Positions 10,010-17,953 of a DNA stretch of 64,000 bases are shown one piece after another (within the stretch, counting starts at the first letter, position 1; the number at the start of each line of letters is the position of its first letter). The stretch is from positions 3,186,001-3,250,000 of the forward strand of contig NZ_CP126539.1 in the NCBI RefSeq assembly GCF_030177755.1, in the 5' to 3' direction. The DNA is from Devosia sp. RR2S18. Lineage in GTDB: Bacteria; Pseudomonadota; Alphaproteobacteria; Rhizobiales; Devosiaceae. The notes below the pieces were generated by a model. That model was not told the origin of the DNA. It searched no databases and was given only the letters and a program-made list of their open reading frames with translations. Position numbers and translations under genes: made by a program.

Positions 10010-11326
10010 TTAGCTGTTGGCGGCTTCGAAGTCGCGCAGGATCTGGTTGCCACGCTCGACAGCCGCGTCCAGGGCTTCCTGGGCGGTCTTGTTGCCGGCC
10101 AGGAGAGCTTCGAACTCTTCGTCGATAACGGTGCGCACCTGGGTCAGATTGCCAAAGCGGATGCCCTTGGAGTTGGCCGACGGCTCACCCCGGGTGATCT
10201 GCTCAATGGCCACTTCCGAACCGGGGTTCTCGCCGTAATAGCCCTGCTCCTGGCCCAGCTCATAGGCGGCATTGGTGATCGGCAGGTAGCCGGTCGCCTG
10301 GTGCCACTCGGCCTGCACTTCGGGGCTCGAGAGATAGGTGAAGAACTGGGCAACGCCGTCATAGACCGCCTCGTCCTTGCCGTTCAGCACCCACAGGGTC
10401 GCCCCGCCGATGATCGAGTTCTTGGGCTCTGCAATCGCATCGTCGTAATAGGGCAGCGGGGCAAAGCCGACCTCGAAATCGGTGGCGTTGGCGATGACGC
10501 CGGCGCGCGAAGCCGAGGAGTTCATGTACATGGCGCATTCGCCCGCATAGAACTTCGGCGGCGCATCGGCACCACCCACCGGACCGCCATACTGGAACAG
10601 GCCTTCGTCAGCCCAGGCCTTGAGGTTCTCCCAGTGCTGGGTCTGCACCTCGCCATTGAAGGTGAACTCGGTGCCCAGGCCACCAAAGCCGTTCTCGAGC
10701 GTGCCATAGGGCTGGTCGTGAATGGCCGAGAGGTTCTCCAGCTGCACCCAGCTTACCCAACCGGTGGTGAAGCCGCAGGGGGCAGCACCCGCCTCCATGA
10801 TGGTGCGGCTCATCTCCTCGAGCTCGGCCCAGGTCCGGGGCGGGGTCTCGGGGTCAAGCCCGGCAGCCTCGAACACGTCCTTGTTGTAGTACATGATCGG
10901 GGTCGAGGAGTTGAACGGCATCGAGAGGATGTTGCCCTCGGTGTCCGAATAATAGCCGGTCACCGGCTCGAGGAACGCCGACGGATCCCAGGGCTGATCA
11001 TTGTCGGTCATCAGCTGGTAGACCGGGTACACGGCTCCTTCGGCGGCCATCATGGTGCCGGTGCCCACTTCGAAGACCTGCACGATGGCAGGCTGCTCAT
11101 TGGCACGGAAGGCGGCAATCGCCGCGGTCAAGGTCTCGGCGTAGCCGCCCTTGTAGGTCGGCACCACAACAAACTCGTCCTGGCTCTCGTTGAAGCCCTG
11201 CGCAATCGCCTCAAGCTTCTGACCCAACTCGGCATCCATCGCATGCCACCAGCTGATCTCAGTTTGCGCAAAGGCGGTGGTCGACGTCAGGGCAATGGTA
11301 AGTGCGGCAAGGGATAGGCGAACCAT
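10010..11326 (-). CDS. ugpB: sn-Glycerol-3-phosphate-binding periplasmic protein
   Basis: The 438-residue extracellular solute-binding protein (family 1) has a Sec signal peptide, MVRLSLAALTIALTSTTAFA, then QTEISWWHAM, which is typical of mature UgpB. ATG 11326 follows GGAGAGAACC and is better placed than an ATG five codons upstream. UgpB captures glycerol-3-phosphate and its diesters in the periplasm and delivers them to UgpAE. It is first in the operon, and a three-repeat Pho box about 100 bases upstream suggests phosphate-starvation control. Confidence 0.92.
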   Translation of the reverse strand: MVRLSLAALTIALTSTTAFAQTEISWWHAMDAELGQKLEAIAQGFNESQDEFVVVPTYKGGYAETLTAAIAAFRANEQPAIVQVFEVGTGTMMAAEGAVYPVYQLMTDNDQPWDPSAFLEPVTGYYSDTEGNILSMPFNSSTPIMYYNKDVFEAAGLDPETPPRTWAELEEMSRTIMEAGAAPCGFTTGWVSWVQLENLSAIHDQPYGTLENGFGGLGTEFTFNGEVQTQHWENLKAWADEGLFQYGGPVGGADAPPKFYAGECAMYMNSSASRAGVIANATDFEVGFAPLPYYDDAIAEPKNSIIGGATLWVLNGKDEAVYDGVAQFFTYLSSPEVQAEWHQATGYLPITNAAYELGQEQGYYGENPGSEVAIEQITRGEPSANSKGIRFGNLTQVRTVIDEEFEALLAGNKTAQEALDAAVERGNQILRDFEAANS

Positions 11327-11429
11327 GGTTCTCTCCTGCATGACAAAAAAGTATCAGCAGGAAACTGCTGCCCCCGCTGGCTCGTCTCAGTGCGAGCGCC
11401 GCGTGCCTAACAATGGTGCTTTACGGTTG

Positions 11430-11459
11430 GGTGACAAAGCCGTGACGGTTCTGTGACAC
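11430..11459 (-). promoter_or_regulatory. Pho box (PhoB-binding direct repeats) upstream of ugpB
   Basis: On the minus strand three copies, TGTCACA, CGTCACG and TGTCACC, are each separated by four bases, giving an exact 11-base period (plus-strand GTGAC starts at 11431, 11442 and 11453). This matches the 7+4 PHO-box layout bound by PhoB. It lies about 105 bases before the ugpB start. The same site is about 100 bases before the divergent esterase gene, so that gene may also respond. Confidence 0.8.
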
Positions 11460-11558
11460 CCAACAGCTATCGCGGCCATTGCCGGATTGATCCTAGGACA
11501 GGACCCGGAGCTAGCCTCGAGGGTCAGCGTTTGCTCGTTAGGAGAAAGGAGTGCCACC

Positions 11559-12884
11559 ATGACCGATCTCATCCCCAGTCCCGACGCCACCATCGACGTC
11601 GCCCGCGAGATCCGACATGCGGCAGTGCCGCTGCCCGATCCCCGCCACGCACTGGAGTTCGGGCCCTTTTTCGATGAGCTGGCCGACGCCAAGATCGTTC
11701 TCTTGGGCGAGGCGAGCCATGGCACATCCGAGTTCTACTGCGCGCGGGCCGCGATTACCCGGTCGCTTATCGAGCATCACGGCTTCAACATCGTGGCGGT
11801 CGAGGCGGACTGGCCCGATGCCAACCGCATCGACCGCTATGTCCGGCATCGGGCCGGCGGCCGGGATGACGAGCAATCCTTTGCCCGTTTCCCCAACTGG
11901 ATGTGGCGCAACGAGGAGGTTGCCGGGTTTGTCGAATGGCTGCGGGCCCACAATGAAGCCAAGGCGCCGGCAACACGCGCCGAGTTTCGGGGCCTCGATG
12001 TCTATTCCCTGCGTGGTTCCATCGGCGAGGTGCTCGACTACCTCGATCGTGTCGATCCCGAGCAAGCGCATCGGGCTCGCCGCCGCTATGGCTGCCTTAC
12101 CCCCTGGCAGGGGGAGCCGGCGTACTATGGCCGTGCGGTCATCACTGGCGAGAAAGACCCGTGCGAAGCGGCTGTCGTTCAGCAGTTGAGCGATCTCCTC
12201 AGCCGGCAGATGGACTATGTAGGCCGAGATGGCGAGGACTTCTTCGATGCCGCGCAGAATGCCCGCATTGTCCGCTCGGCCGAACAATATTATCGCATCA
12301 TGTATAGCGGCTCCAATGACAGCTGGAACCTGCGCGACCGGCACATGTTCGATACGCTGGAAGCCCTGCTTGCCCATCGCGGACCCGATGCCAAGGCAGT
12401 TGTCTGGGCCCACAACTCCCATATCGGGGACGCGTCAGCCACCGAAATGGGGTGGAGCGGCCAGTTCAACATCGGCGAACTCTGCAAAACGGCATATCGC
12501 GAGCAGGCGATCACCATTGGCTTTGGCACCGATCACGGCGAGGTGGCCGCTGCAGATGATTGGGACGAACCCATGCAGGTCAAGACCGTGCTCCCCTCCC
12601 GCCCAGACTCCTACGAACGCATCTTCCGCCATGTCGGGGTGCCCAGGGCGCTCATGGATCTGCGGCACGACGGAGTAGTGCGTGCCGCTCTAGCTGAGCC
12701 GCGGCTGGAGCGGGCGATCGGGGTCATCTACCGCCCCGATACGGAGCGCCAAAGCCATTACTTCAAAGCCGTGCTGCCCGAGCAGTTCGATACCTATGTG
12801 TGGTTCGAGGAGACTCATGCGGTGACGCCCCTCCCCATCGCACGTCCGCATGGCGTGCCAGAGACATATCCTTTTTGCGTGTAG
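11559..12884 (+). CDS. Erythromycin esterase family hydrolase
   Basis: The 441-residue cytoplasmic protein belongs to the EreA/EreB superfamily. Diagnostic blocks are VLLGEASHGTSEFYCARAA near residues 48-66 (His54 in the general-base position) and WAHNSHIGDASATEMG near residue 283. ATG 11559 follows AGGAGAAAGGAG and is preferred to an upstream in-frame ATG. Most chromosomal members are not macrolide-resistance enzymes and their substrate is unknown. It converges, with only 12 bases between stops, on a phosphoribosyltransferase; the two activities are fused in mycobacterial Rv2030c-like proteins, suggesting a shared role. Resistance should not be assumed. Confidence 0.85.
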   Translation: MTDLIPSPDATIDVAREIRHAAVPLPDPRHALEFGPFFDELADAKIVLLGEASHGTSEFYCARAAITRSLIEHHGFNIVAVEADWPDANRIDRYVRHRAGGRDDEQSFARFPNWMWRNEEVAGFVEWLRAHNEAKAPATRAEFRGLDVYSLRGSIGEVLDYLDRVDPEQAHRARRRYGCLTPWQGEPAYYGRAVITGEKDPCEAAVVQQLSDLLSRQMDYVGRDGEDFFDAAQNARIVRSAEQYYRIMYSGSNDSWNLRDRHMFDTLEALLAHRGPDAKAVVWAHNSHIGDASATEMGWSGQFNIGELCKTAYREQAITIGFGTDHGEVAAADDWDEPMQVKTVLPSRPDSYERIFRHVGVPRALMDLRHDGVVRAALAEPRLERAIGVIYRPDTERQSHYFKAVLPEQFDTYVWFEETHAVTPLPIARPHGVPETYPFCV

Positions 12885-12896
12885 ACGCCTTACGGT

Positions 12897-13547
12897 CTAC
12901 GAGTCGCCGGCACGCGCGAGCAGATCGATTACCTCCGCATCGCTCACCTGCGAGAAATCTCGGTAGTGCTGCCCCACAGCCGCGAAGTCGTGAACGCTCA
13001 GCAGACACACAACCTCGTTGCACAGAGGCGCCAAACGGTTGAGCGACGAAGAAGCGGCCACCGGCACGGCCAGCACGACGCGTTGCGGCTCCATTTCGCC
13101 GAGCACTCGCAGCGCCGCCTCGACGGTGCTACCGGTAGCAATGCCATCATCGACCAGGATTATGGTGCGGCCCAACACGTCGGTTGGCGCGCGACTGCCG
13201 CGGTAATGAAGGCGGCGGCGCTCCAGCTCGGCAGTTTCAGTGGCGATGATGCGGTCGAGATCGGCTCGGCTGGGCCGGAAGACGGCGAGCGCCGCATCAT
13301 TGAACACGGCTCGAGGTGGGCTGGTGCCGGCAATTGCACCAACGGCGTATTCCGGCTGCCCCGGTGCGCCCAACTTGCGAACGAAGAGCAGGTCGAGGCT
13401 CGAGCCGAGTGCCTGTGCCACTTCGAACCCCACCGGCACGCCGCCGCGCGGCAATGCCAACACGAGGGGCGCATCCAAATGCAAGCCGGCGCAGGCCTGA
13501 GCCAGCTTTCGCCCTGCATCTTGTCGATCTTCGAAAATCTGCGCCAT
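12897..13547 (-). CDS. Phosphoribosyltransferase family protein
   Basis: The 216-residue type-I phosphoribosyltransferase-fold protein has a PRPP loop IILVDDGIATGST at 129-141 and an N-terminal LPRGGVPVGFEVA with FVRKLGAPGQPEYAVGAIA. That text is typical of the group often found next to, or fused with, erythromycin-esterase or dienelactone-hydrolase-like domains. The ATG at 13547 is chosen because GGAGG lies seven bases before it; an ATG two codons earlier abuts the ribosome-binding site. The actual base or acceptor is unknown. Confidence 0.85.
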   Translation of the reverse strand: MAQIFEDRQDAGRKLAQACAGLHLDAPLVLALPRGGVPVGFEVAQALGSSLDLLFVRKLGAPGQPEYAVGAIAGTSPPRAVFNDAALAVFRPSRADLDRIIATETAELERRRLHYRGSRAPTDVLGRTIILVDDGIATGSTVEAALRVLGEMEPQRVVLAVPVAASSSLNRLAPLCNEVVCLLSVHDFAAVGQHYRDFSQVSDAEVIDLLARAGDS

Positions 13548-13607
13548 GGCCATCCCTCCGGTTCAGGAGGAAACGCAAGGGCGGCGGCTGATGTTCACGG
13601 AAATGGG

Positions 13608-13835
13608 CTAGCTGCGCTCAGCCGCATAGAGAAGAACACTCTGAGGGGTAAAATCCTCCCGCAGAAACCAGACCTTGGCGCGCAACTGCTTGCCGTGCAG
13701 CGCCAGCTTCTCCCGCAAAGCCACCTCACCCGCCTTGACGGGGCAGCTTGCTTTTACCTGGATGCACTCGGAGAGTTCAATGGCGCCTTCGGCCGGCTTG
13801 CACGCTTGCACGCTATAGTAACCGGAATCGCTCAA
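13608..13835 (-). CDS. Small hypothetical protein, start uncertain
   Basis: This open frame reads about 75 residues from a TTG at 13835, or 122 residues if an ATG at 13976 is used. The last 75 residues have high third-position GC and protein-like composition, containing three cysteines (QACKP, SECIQ, ASCPV) and the tail AKVWFLREDFTPQSVLLYAAE. The upstream part of the longer frame lies in lower-GC, promoter-like DNA and looks less coding. I do not recognise the family. It follows the phosphoribosyltransferase promoter region and is not clearly in an operon. Confidence 0.4.
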   Translation of the reverse strand: MSDSGYYSVQACKPAEGAIELSECIQVKASCPVKAGEVALREKLALHGKQLRAKVWFLREDFTPQSVLLYAAERS

Positions 13836-14017
13836 TCGTATGGTCCCATACTGCCGTGGTGCCCAGAATTCGGCACATCCGTTAACAAATGGTTTCCGCC
13901 GACGCTGCGGACCCCCTTCACCGCTAGGGCGAAAACAAGGCACGCGACAGATAACGTCCCAAAACGGGATAAGCAAGGGCGCCGTTCCGTATGTCGGCTA
14001 TGCAGGGTTAACGGGGC

Positions 14018-15256
14018 TCAAGCCCTTGCAGCGCAACGCTGTTCAATGAAGTTCACGGCCGTCGCCACCCCGTCTTCCGAGCTGATCAGGGCGCCCAGTT
14101 CAACTGCGCGGGCCTGTATAGTCGAATCCTTGAGGCACCTGATGGTGTTGATCAGATCCACCGGGGTGAGCGTCTTCCGATCGAGCCGCGCCGGTCCCGC
14201 ACCAAGCGCAGCAACGCGCCGAGCCCAGAAGGGCTGGTCACCGAAAAACGGGCAGACGGCGGTCGGCAGGCCGGCCCGCAGCGACGCGCCGGTTGTACCC
14301 GCGCCACCATGATGGATGGTTGCTGCCATCAGAGGAAAGAGCCGGTCATGTGGCGCAGTGCCGAGAACATGGATGTGCGGGGCGCCGGCCGCTGCCGCCA
14401 GTGCCCCGCCCCCAGTTGCGAGAATACCCCTGCTGCCGGTCCCCGCCAGTACTTCGACGACTAGGCGGGTGAGGCGCTCGTCGCCTCCCGGCATGCTGCC
14501 AAAGCCGACATAGATGGGCGGCGCGCCAGCGGCAAGGAAATGCGCCAACTCGGCGGGTGGCTGCCACTCCGGTGCATCGCGGAACCAGTAGCCGCTAACC
14601 AGGACGTCCGGGGTCCATTCAAGAGGCACGGGCACTACATGGCGGCTATAGGCATAGATCGTCGCTGTCGGTTTCCACCCGCCCGACCGGGCAGATAGTC
14701 CGAGAGCCTCCTGCCGCCACTTCCGGATCAGCTTGCCAAAGAGCATCCCCGCGCCATGAATGGAGAGAAGATGGCTCGCCCGGTTGAGCGGCCCCAGATC
14801 GGCAAAGGGTACAACCGGGCTCGGGAAGGCTGATGTGGGGGTAAAGCCTGGCAGAGGTGAGGCGAGAAAAGCTGGCACGGCGAGCCGCTCCGCCATCGAT
14901 GGCGCGGCAACGGATTTGGGATGATAAATCATTGCATCGGGCTCAAACGCAGCCGCAGCGGTCCATTCCTGCTCCAGCACCCGCCCCATCAGCGGCCGCA
15001 CCTTGCGCAAGAGCTTGAGGCCTGCGGCTAAGCCGAGTCCCTGTCCCAGAGCCTTTTCGCCTTCTGGTGTCTTGAGCAGTCCGAGAAACTCAGCCGGCAA
15101 CGGCACGAACCCGATCTCATTGCCTTCAAACATGGGCGCGAACTGGGCCGGAGCGGCCACCTGAACATTGTGCCCGCGCCGGGCCAGGCCCTCGGCAAGC
15201 GCCAGGTAAGGCTGCACGTCGCCTCGCGTGCCAAGGGTATGAATGGAAAGGCGCAT
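14018..15256 (-). CDS. GT28/GT1-type glycosyltransferase
   Basis: The 412-residue GT-B fold enzyme has the N-terminal block LGTRGDVQPYLALAEGLARRGH and the C-terminal nucleotide-sugar site HHGGAGTTGASLRAGLP near residue 315, followed by FFGDQPFWARRV. These are hallmarks of sterol/lipid and macrolide glucosyltransferases (UGT80/MGT type). It likely transfers glucose from UDP-glucose to a hydrophobic acceptor such as a sterol, hopanoid or carotenoid; the acceptor cannot be read from sequence. It is divergent from the MFS gene at 15374, with about 117 bases between them. Confidence 0.85.
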   Translation of the reverse strand: MRLSIHTLGTRGDVQPYLALAEGLARRGHNVQVAAPAQFAPMFEGNEIGFVPLPAEFLGLLKTPEGEKALGQGLGLAAGLKLLRKVRPLMGRVLEQEWTAAAAFEPDAMIYHPKSVAAPSMAERLAVPAFLASPLPGFTPTSAFPSPVVPFADLGPLNRASHLLSIHGAGMLFGKLIRKWRQEALGLSARSGGWKPTATIYAYSRHVVPVPLEWTPDVLVSGYWFRDAPEWQPPAELAHFLAAGAPPIYVGFGSMPGGDERLTRLVVEVLAGTGSRGILATGGGALAAAAGAPHIHVLGTAPHDRLFPLMAATIHHGGAGTTGASLRAGLPTAVCPFFGDQPFWARRVAALGAGPARLDRKTLTPVDLINTIRCLKDSTIQARAVELGALISSEDGVATAVNFIEQRCAARA

Positions 15257-15373
15257 GGGGGAGCTTGCCCTCTGCTGGTTGCGCCGAACTCTAGCACAGT
15301 CTTCTGAGCTTGCCTTCTTCCAGCCGCTCCCGCTTCATGCCGCCACTGAGATTCTTCTGTCGGGAGCTGGCCC

Positions 15374-16684
15374 ATGAGACACACTGTGGAAAGCGTACTC
15401 AGCCGCGCAGGCACTGGTCCATTCCAGCGCCGGCTGCTGGGCGTCTTCGGACTGGTCTGGGCGGCCGACGCCATGCAGGTGTTGGCTGTGGGCTTCACCG
15501 CCGCCTCTATTGCGGCAAGCTTCGGGCTCTCGGTGCCCGAAGCTTTGCAGACCGGGACGCTCTTCTTTCTCGGCATGCTGATCGGCGCAAGCCTCTTCGG
15601 GCGGCTGGCCGACCGTTTCGGCCGACGCAATGTGCTCATCATCACCGTTGCCGGCGATGCCATTTTCGGGCTGCTCTCGGTGTTCGCACCCAATTTCGCG
15701 GTGTTGCTGGCGCTGCGGTTCCTCACCGGGCTTGCAGTGGGTGGCACCTTGCCAGTCGATTATGCGCTGATGGCCGAATTCCTCCCCGCGCGCAACCGCG
15801 GCCGCTGGCTCGTCATGCTCGAGGGCTTTTGGGCCATCGGAACCGTGGTCATTGCGATGGCCGCGTGGATTGCCAGTCTCACCGTTGAGACCGATGCCTG
15901 GCGCTGGATATTCCTTGTCACGGGGCTGCCGGCCCTCGTTGGCATCTGGCTGCGTCTGTGGGTGCCCGAATCCCCACTTTATCTTCTGAAGACCGGGCGG
16001 CGGGACGAGGCACGGGCCGTTCTCGACAAGGTGCTCCGGACCAATGGCAAGGCGCCGCTCGCCGCTGGAGATAGCATCGCGATGGCTCCTCCAGCTGGTG
16101 GAACCGGCATCTTCTCACCAGAGCTGCGGCGGCGCACCCTCTTTATCCTCCTTGTCTGGTTTCTTGTTTCCATCTCCTACTACGGCGTCTTTACCTGGAT
16201 GCCGGCGCGGCTGGCTGCCGAAGGCTTTGGGTATGTGCGCGGATATGGGTTCCTGGTCTTGGTTGCGCTGGCGCAGATCCCTGGCTATGCGCTGGCCGCG
16301 TGGGGTGTGGAAGCTGTCGGCCGTAAGCCGACACTCATCGGCTTTCTGCTCCTCAGCGCTGCCGGTTGCCTGCTGTTCGTAGTGGCTGGCGACGCCTACC
16401 TCATTGGCGGATCGATCCTGCTGATGAGCTTTGCCCTTCTAGGCACCTGGGGCGCCCTTTATGCCTTCACTCCTGAACTCTATCCTACCGTCTCGCGAGC
16501 GACGGGCACGGGTGCAGCCGGGTCCATGGCCCGCTTAGGCGGCCTACTCGCGCCATCGGCTTTGGCACTGGTGGTGACGCAGAGTTTCACGGCAGCGGTC
16601 GCACTTTTCGCCGCCCTCCTTTTGCTGGGCGCTGGAGCAGCTGTGCTGGTCGATGCCGAAACAAGGCAGCAGGAGCTGCGCTAA
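15374..16684 (+). CDS. MFS transporter (metabolite:H+ symporter type)
   Basis: The 436-residue twelve-helix permease carries the MFS loop motif GRLADRFGRRNVLI between helices 2 and 3, the sugar/acid-transporter block RFLTGLAVGGTLPVDYALMAEFLP, and a mid-protein loop near residue 230. The second half has FTPELYPTVSRATGTGAAGS, typical of the SV2/niacin/aromatic acid symporter group. The substrate is unknown. It stands alone on the plus strand, divergent from the glycosyltransferase. Confidence 0.85.
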   Translation: MRHTVESVLSRAGTGPFQRRLLGVFGLVWAADAMQVLAVGFTAASIAASFGLSVPEALQTGTLFFLGMLIGASLFGRLADRFGRRNVLIITVAGDAIFGLLSVFAPNFAVLLALRFLTGLAVGGTLPVDYALMAEFLPARNRGRWLVMLEGFWAIGTVVIAMAAWIASLTVETDAWRWIFLVTGLPALVGIWLRLWVPESPLYLLKTGRRDEARAVLDKVLRTNGKAPLAAGDSIAMAPPAGGTGIFSPELRRRTLFILLVWFLVSISYYGVFTWMPARLAAEGFGYVRGYGFLVLVALAQIPGYALAAWGVEAVGRKPTLIGFLLLSAAGCLLFVVAGDAYLIGGSILLMSFALLGTWGALYAFTPELYPTVSRATGTGAAGSMARLGGLLAPSALALVVTQSFTAAVALFAALLLLGAGAAVLVDAETRQQELR

Positions 16685-16898
16685 CCAAGGCGAGATAGAA
16701 AGTCACCGGCAAGGGTGGAGCGAGAGTGGAGCCGTTGTATTCGTTGCCGTTTTAGAGATGCGTCCGGACTAGCTGACAACGCGCTGACAGCCAAAAGCTG
16801 TTATAAATCATCGTTCACAAACAAGAGCTTACCGGCAACCTTCCCCAACCCGCCGCGTTTCTTTCGCAACACTGGTCGTAACCAGCAGGAAAAGTGCA
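16685..16898. other. Intergenic region before the small-protein pair
   Basis: The 214 bases contain AT-richer stretches such as TTATAAATCATCG near 16800, which could hold a promoter for the small genes that follow. An 80-codon frame at 16715-16957 has no hydrophobic or conserved character and no ribosome-binding site, and I do not call it. Confidence 0.35.
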
Positions 16899-17105
16899 GT
16901 GCGGAACGAAACGGATCAGGTCAGACCAGCTCGGGCGAAAGTGACGATTGTCGATGACAACGCGTCAGTGGGCCCTCTGGCATTCATCACCACCCTAGTG
17001 CTGATGTTTGCGCTACTGGCGCTGATGCTGCCCGGCGGCATCCCTGGCCTCACAGCCTTGGACCTTGCCGGACCTCAGGTCCTCTCGTTCACCGCCGCCA
17101 AGTGA
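16899..17105 (+). CDS. Small single-span membrane protein, unknown
   Basis: The 68-residue frame starts at GTG 16899 after AGGA; an in-frame GTG at 16941 is an alternative. The product has a polar N-terminus and one strong membrane segment, PLAFITTLVLMFALLALMLP, then a short tail (GLTALDLAGPQVLSFTAAK). It lies 12 bases before the next small gene and probably shares its transcript. I do not recognise a family. The LxLP turn after the helix followed by an LDL-G tail resembles the neighbouring small peptide. Confidence 0.55.
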   Translation: MRNETDQVRPARAKVTIVDDNASVGPLAFITTLVLMFALLALMLPGGIPGLTALDLAGPQVLSFTAAK

Positions 17106-17117
17106 CAGGAGAAGAAG

Positions 17118-17303
17118 GTGTCCTTACCTCGCTCGTTTTATCGTCGTCGGCAGCGGAGCAGGCTGCTGAAAGCCGCCGTGGTCGTTACCGCTGCAGCCAT
17201 TCTGTTTACCCCGTCGGCAGATGACCTCAACCTCGACGGCATTGGCGCAATCGCATCGGCCATTCCGCTCGTGACCACCGTCCAGGCAGAAGACGCAGTC
17301 TAG
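17118..17303 (+). CDS. Small basic signal-anchor/exported peptide, family A copy 1
   Basis: The 61-residue protein starts at GTG 17118 behind AGGAGAAGAAG. The layout is an arginine-rich N-terminus (SFYRRRQRSR), a hydrophobic segment (AAVVVTAAAILFTP), a short acidic LDL-G region and an IPLVTTVQAEDAV tail. The same layout, with LTP then LDLSGI then NPLVTSAQA, occurs in the small gene at 47070-47222, so the two look paralogous. The function is unknown; it may be a membrane-anchored periplasmic peptide. A strong terminator follows at once. Confidence 0.6.
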   Translation: MSLPRSFYRRRQRSRLLKAAVVVTAAAILFTPSADDLNLDGIGAIASAIPLVTTVQAEDAV

Positions 17304-17333
17304 CGCCTCGCCTGCTGAGAGGTAGAGCCTTTT

Positions 17334-17364
17334 CGGAGCGCCCCGGGGCGCTCCGATTGTTTTT
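17334..17364 (+). terminator. Rho-independent terminator
   Basis: A 22-base perfect palindrome (half-site CGGAGCGCCCC) at 17334-17355 is followed by ATTGTTTTTA. It ends the small-protein transcript on the plus strand and lies in front of the convergent FKBP gene. Confidence 0.85.
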
Positions 17365-17368
17365 AGCC

Positions 17369-17806
17369 TCAAGCGGCTTCGACGATATCGAGCAGTTCGA
17401 CGTCGAAAACCAGGTCCTGTCCAGCAAGCGGATGATTGGCATCGACTTTGACGCTCTCGTCATCCACGGCAACCACGGTAATCGGCAGCATGCCACCGTC
17501 GGCAGTGCGCGCCTGGAGCTTGGTACCGACCTGCACGTCGATGCCTGTAGGAACGGCGGACTTGTCGAAGGTCTGCACGGCTTCGGGGCGGTGCGGCCCA
17601 TAGGCGGCCTCGCTCGGGATGGTGACGGTGCTCTTGCTGCCCGGCTCCATGCCTTCGACATGGTCTTCGAGCCCACGGATCACCTGCCCCTGCCCGAGGG
17701 TAAACTCCAGGGGCTGACGACCCACGGAGCTATCAAACTCGGTTCCGTCGGTGAGGCGTCCGGAATAGTTGATGCGGACGGTATCGCCGTTCTTGGCCTT
17801 GGTCAT
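17369..17806 (-). CDS. FKBP-type peptidyl-prolyl cis-trans isomerase (SlyD-like)
   Basis: The 145-residue protein has the FKBP start NGDTVRINYSGRLTDGTEFD, then LGQGQVIRGLEDHVEGM and a flap-insert domain of the SlyD type in the second half (VGTKLQARTADGGMLPITV, DANHPLAGQDLVFDVELL). It catalyses prolyl isomerisation and chaperones folding in the cytoplasm. No signal peptide and no histidine-rich metal tail are present, unlike E. coli SlyD. ATG 17806 gives the standard start; the longer upstream frame is not conserved in character. An inverted repeat (TTGCACG against CGTGCAA, 17866-17887) about 60 bases upstream may be an operator. Confidence 0.9.
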   Translation of the reverse strand: MTKAKNGDTVRINYSGRLTDGTEFDSSVGRQPLEFTLGQGQVIRGLEDHVEGMEPGSKSTVTIPSEAAYGPHRPEAVQTFDKSAVPTGIDVQVGTKLQARTADGGMLPITVVAVDDESVKVDANHPLAGQDLVFDVELLDIVEAA

Positions 17807-17953
17807 GTTGAGATCTTTCGGGTTGGTAGCCCGACCAGACGGTCTTTGGGCCCAATTCAAGTCAGTTGCACGCCCGATCACGTGCAACGGCGTATCCCTA
17901 ACGTAAGGGCTTGGTCCCGGATGTAAACCGCCTAGGGTGAAAAAGGCCCCTTC

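Noticed and set aside
9974..11317. Plus-strand open frame of 447 codons across ugpB
   Set aside because: It is antisense to ugpB, which has a clear signal peptide and family motifs. High-GC genomes give many such frames.
11559..12884. Annotation as a macrolide-resistance gene
   Set aside because: The family is broad, and chromosomal members rarely give resistance. Context (Pho box, phosphoribosyltransferase) suggests another role.
12966..14312. Plus-strand open frame of 448 codons
   Set aside because: It runs antisense through the phosphoribosyltransferase, the small gene and the glycosyltransferase end, with no recognisable domain.
16715..16957. 80-codon plus-strand frame before the small membrane protein
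   Set aside because: No ribosome-binding site; the composition is random-like, and it overlaps the better-supported small gene.
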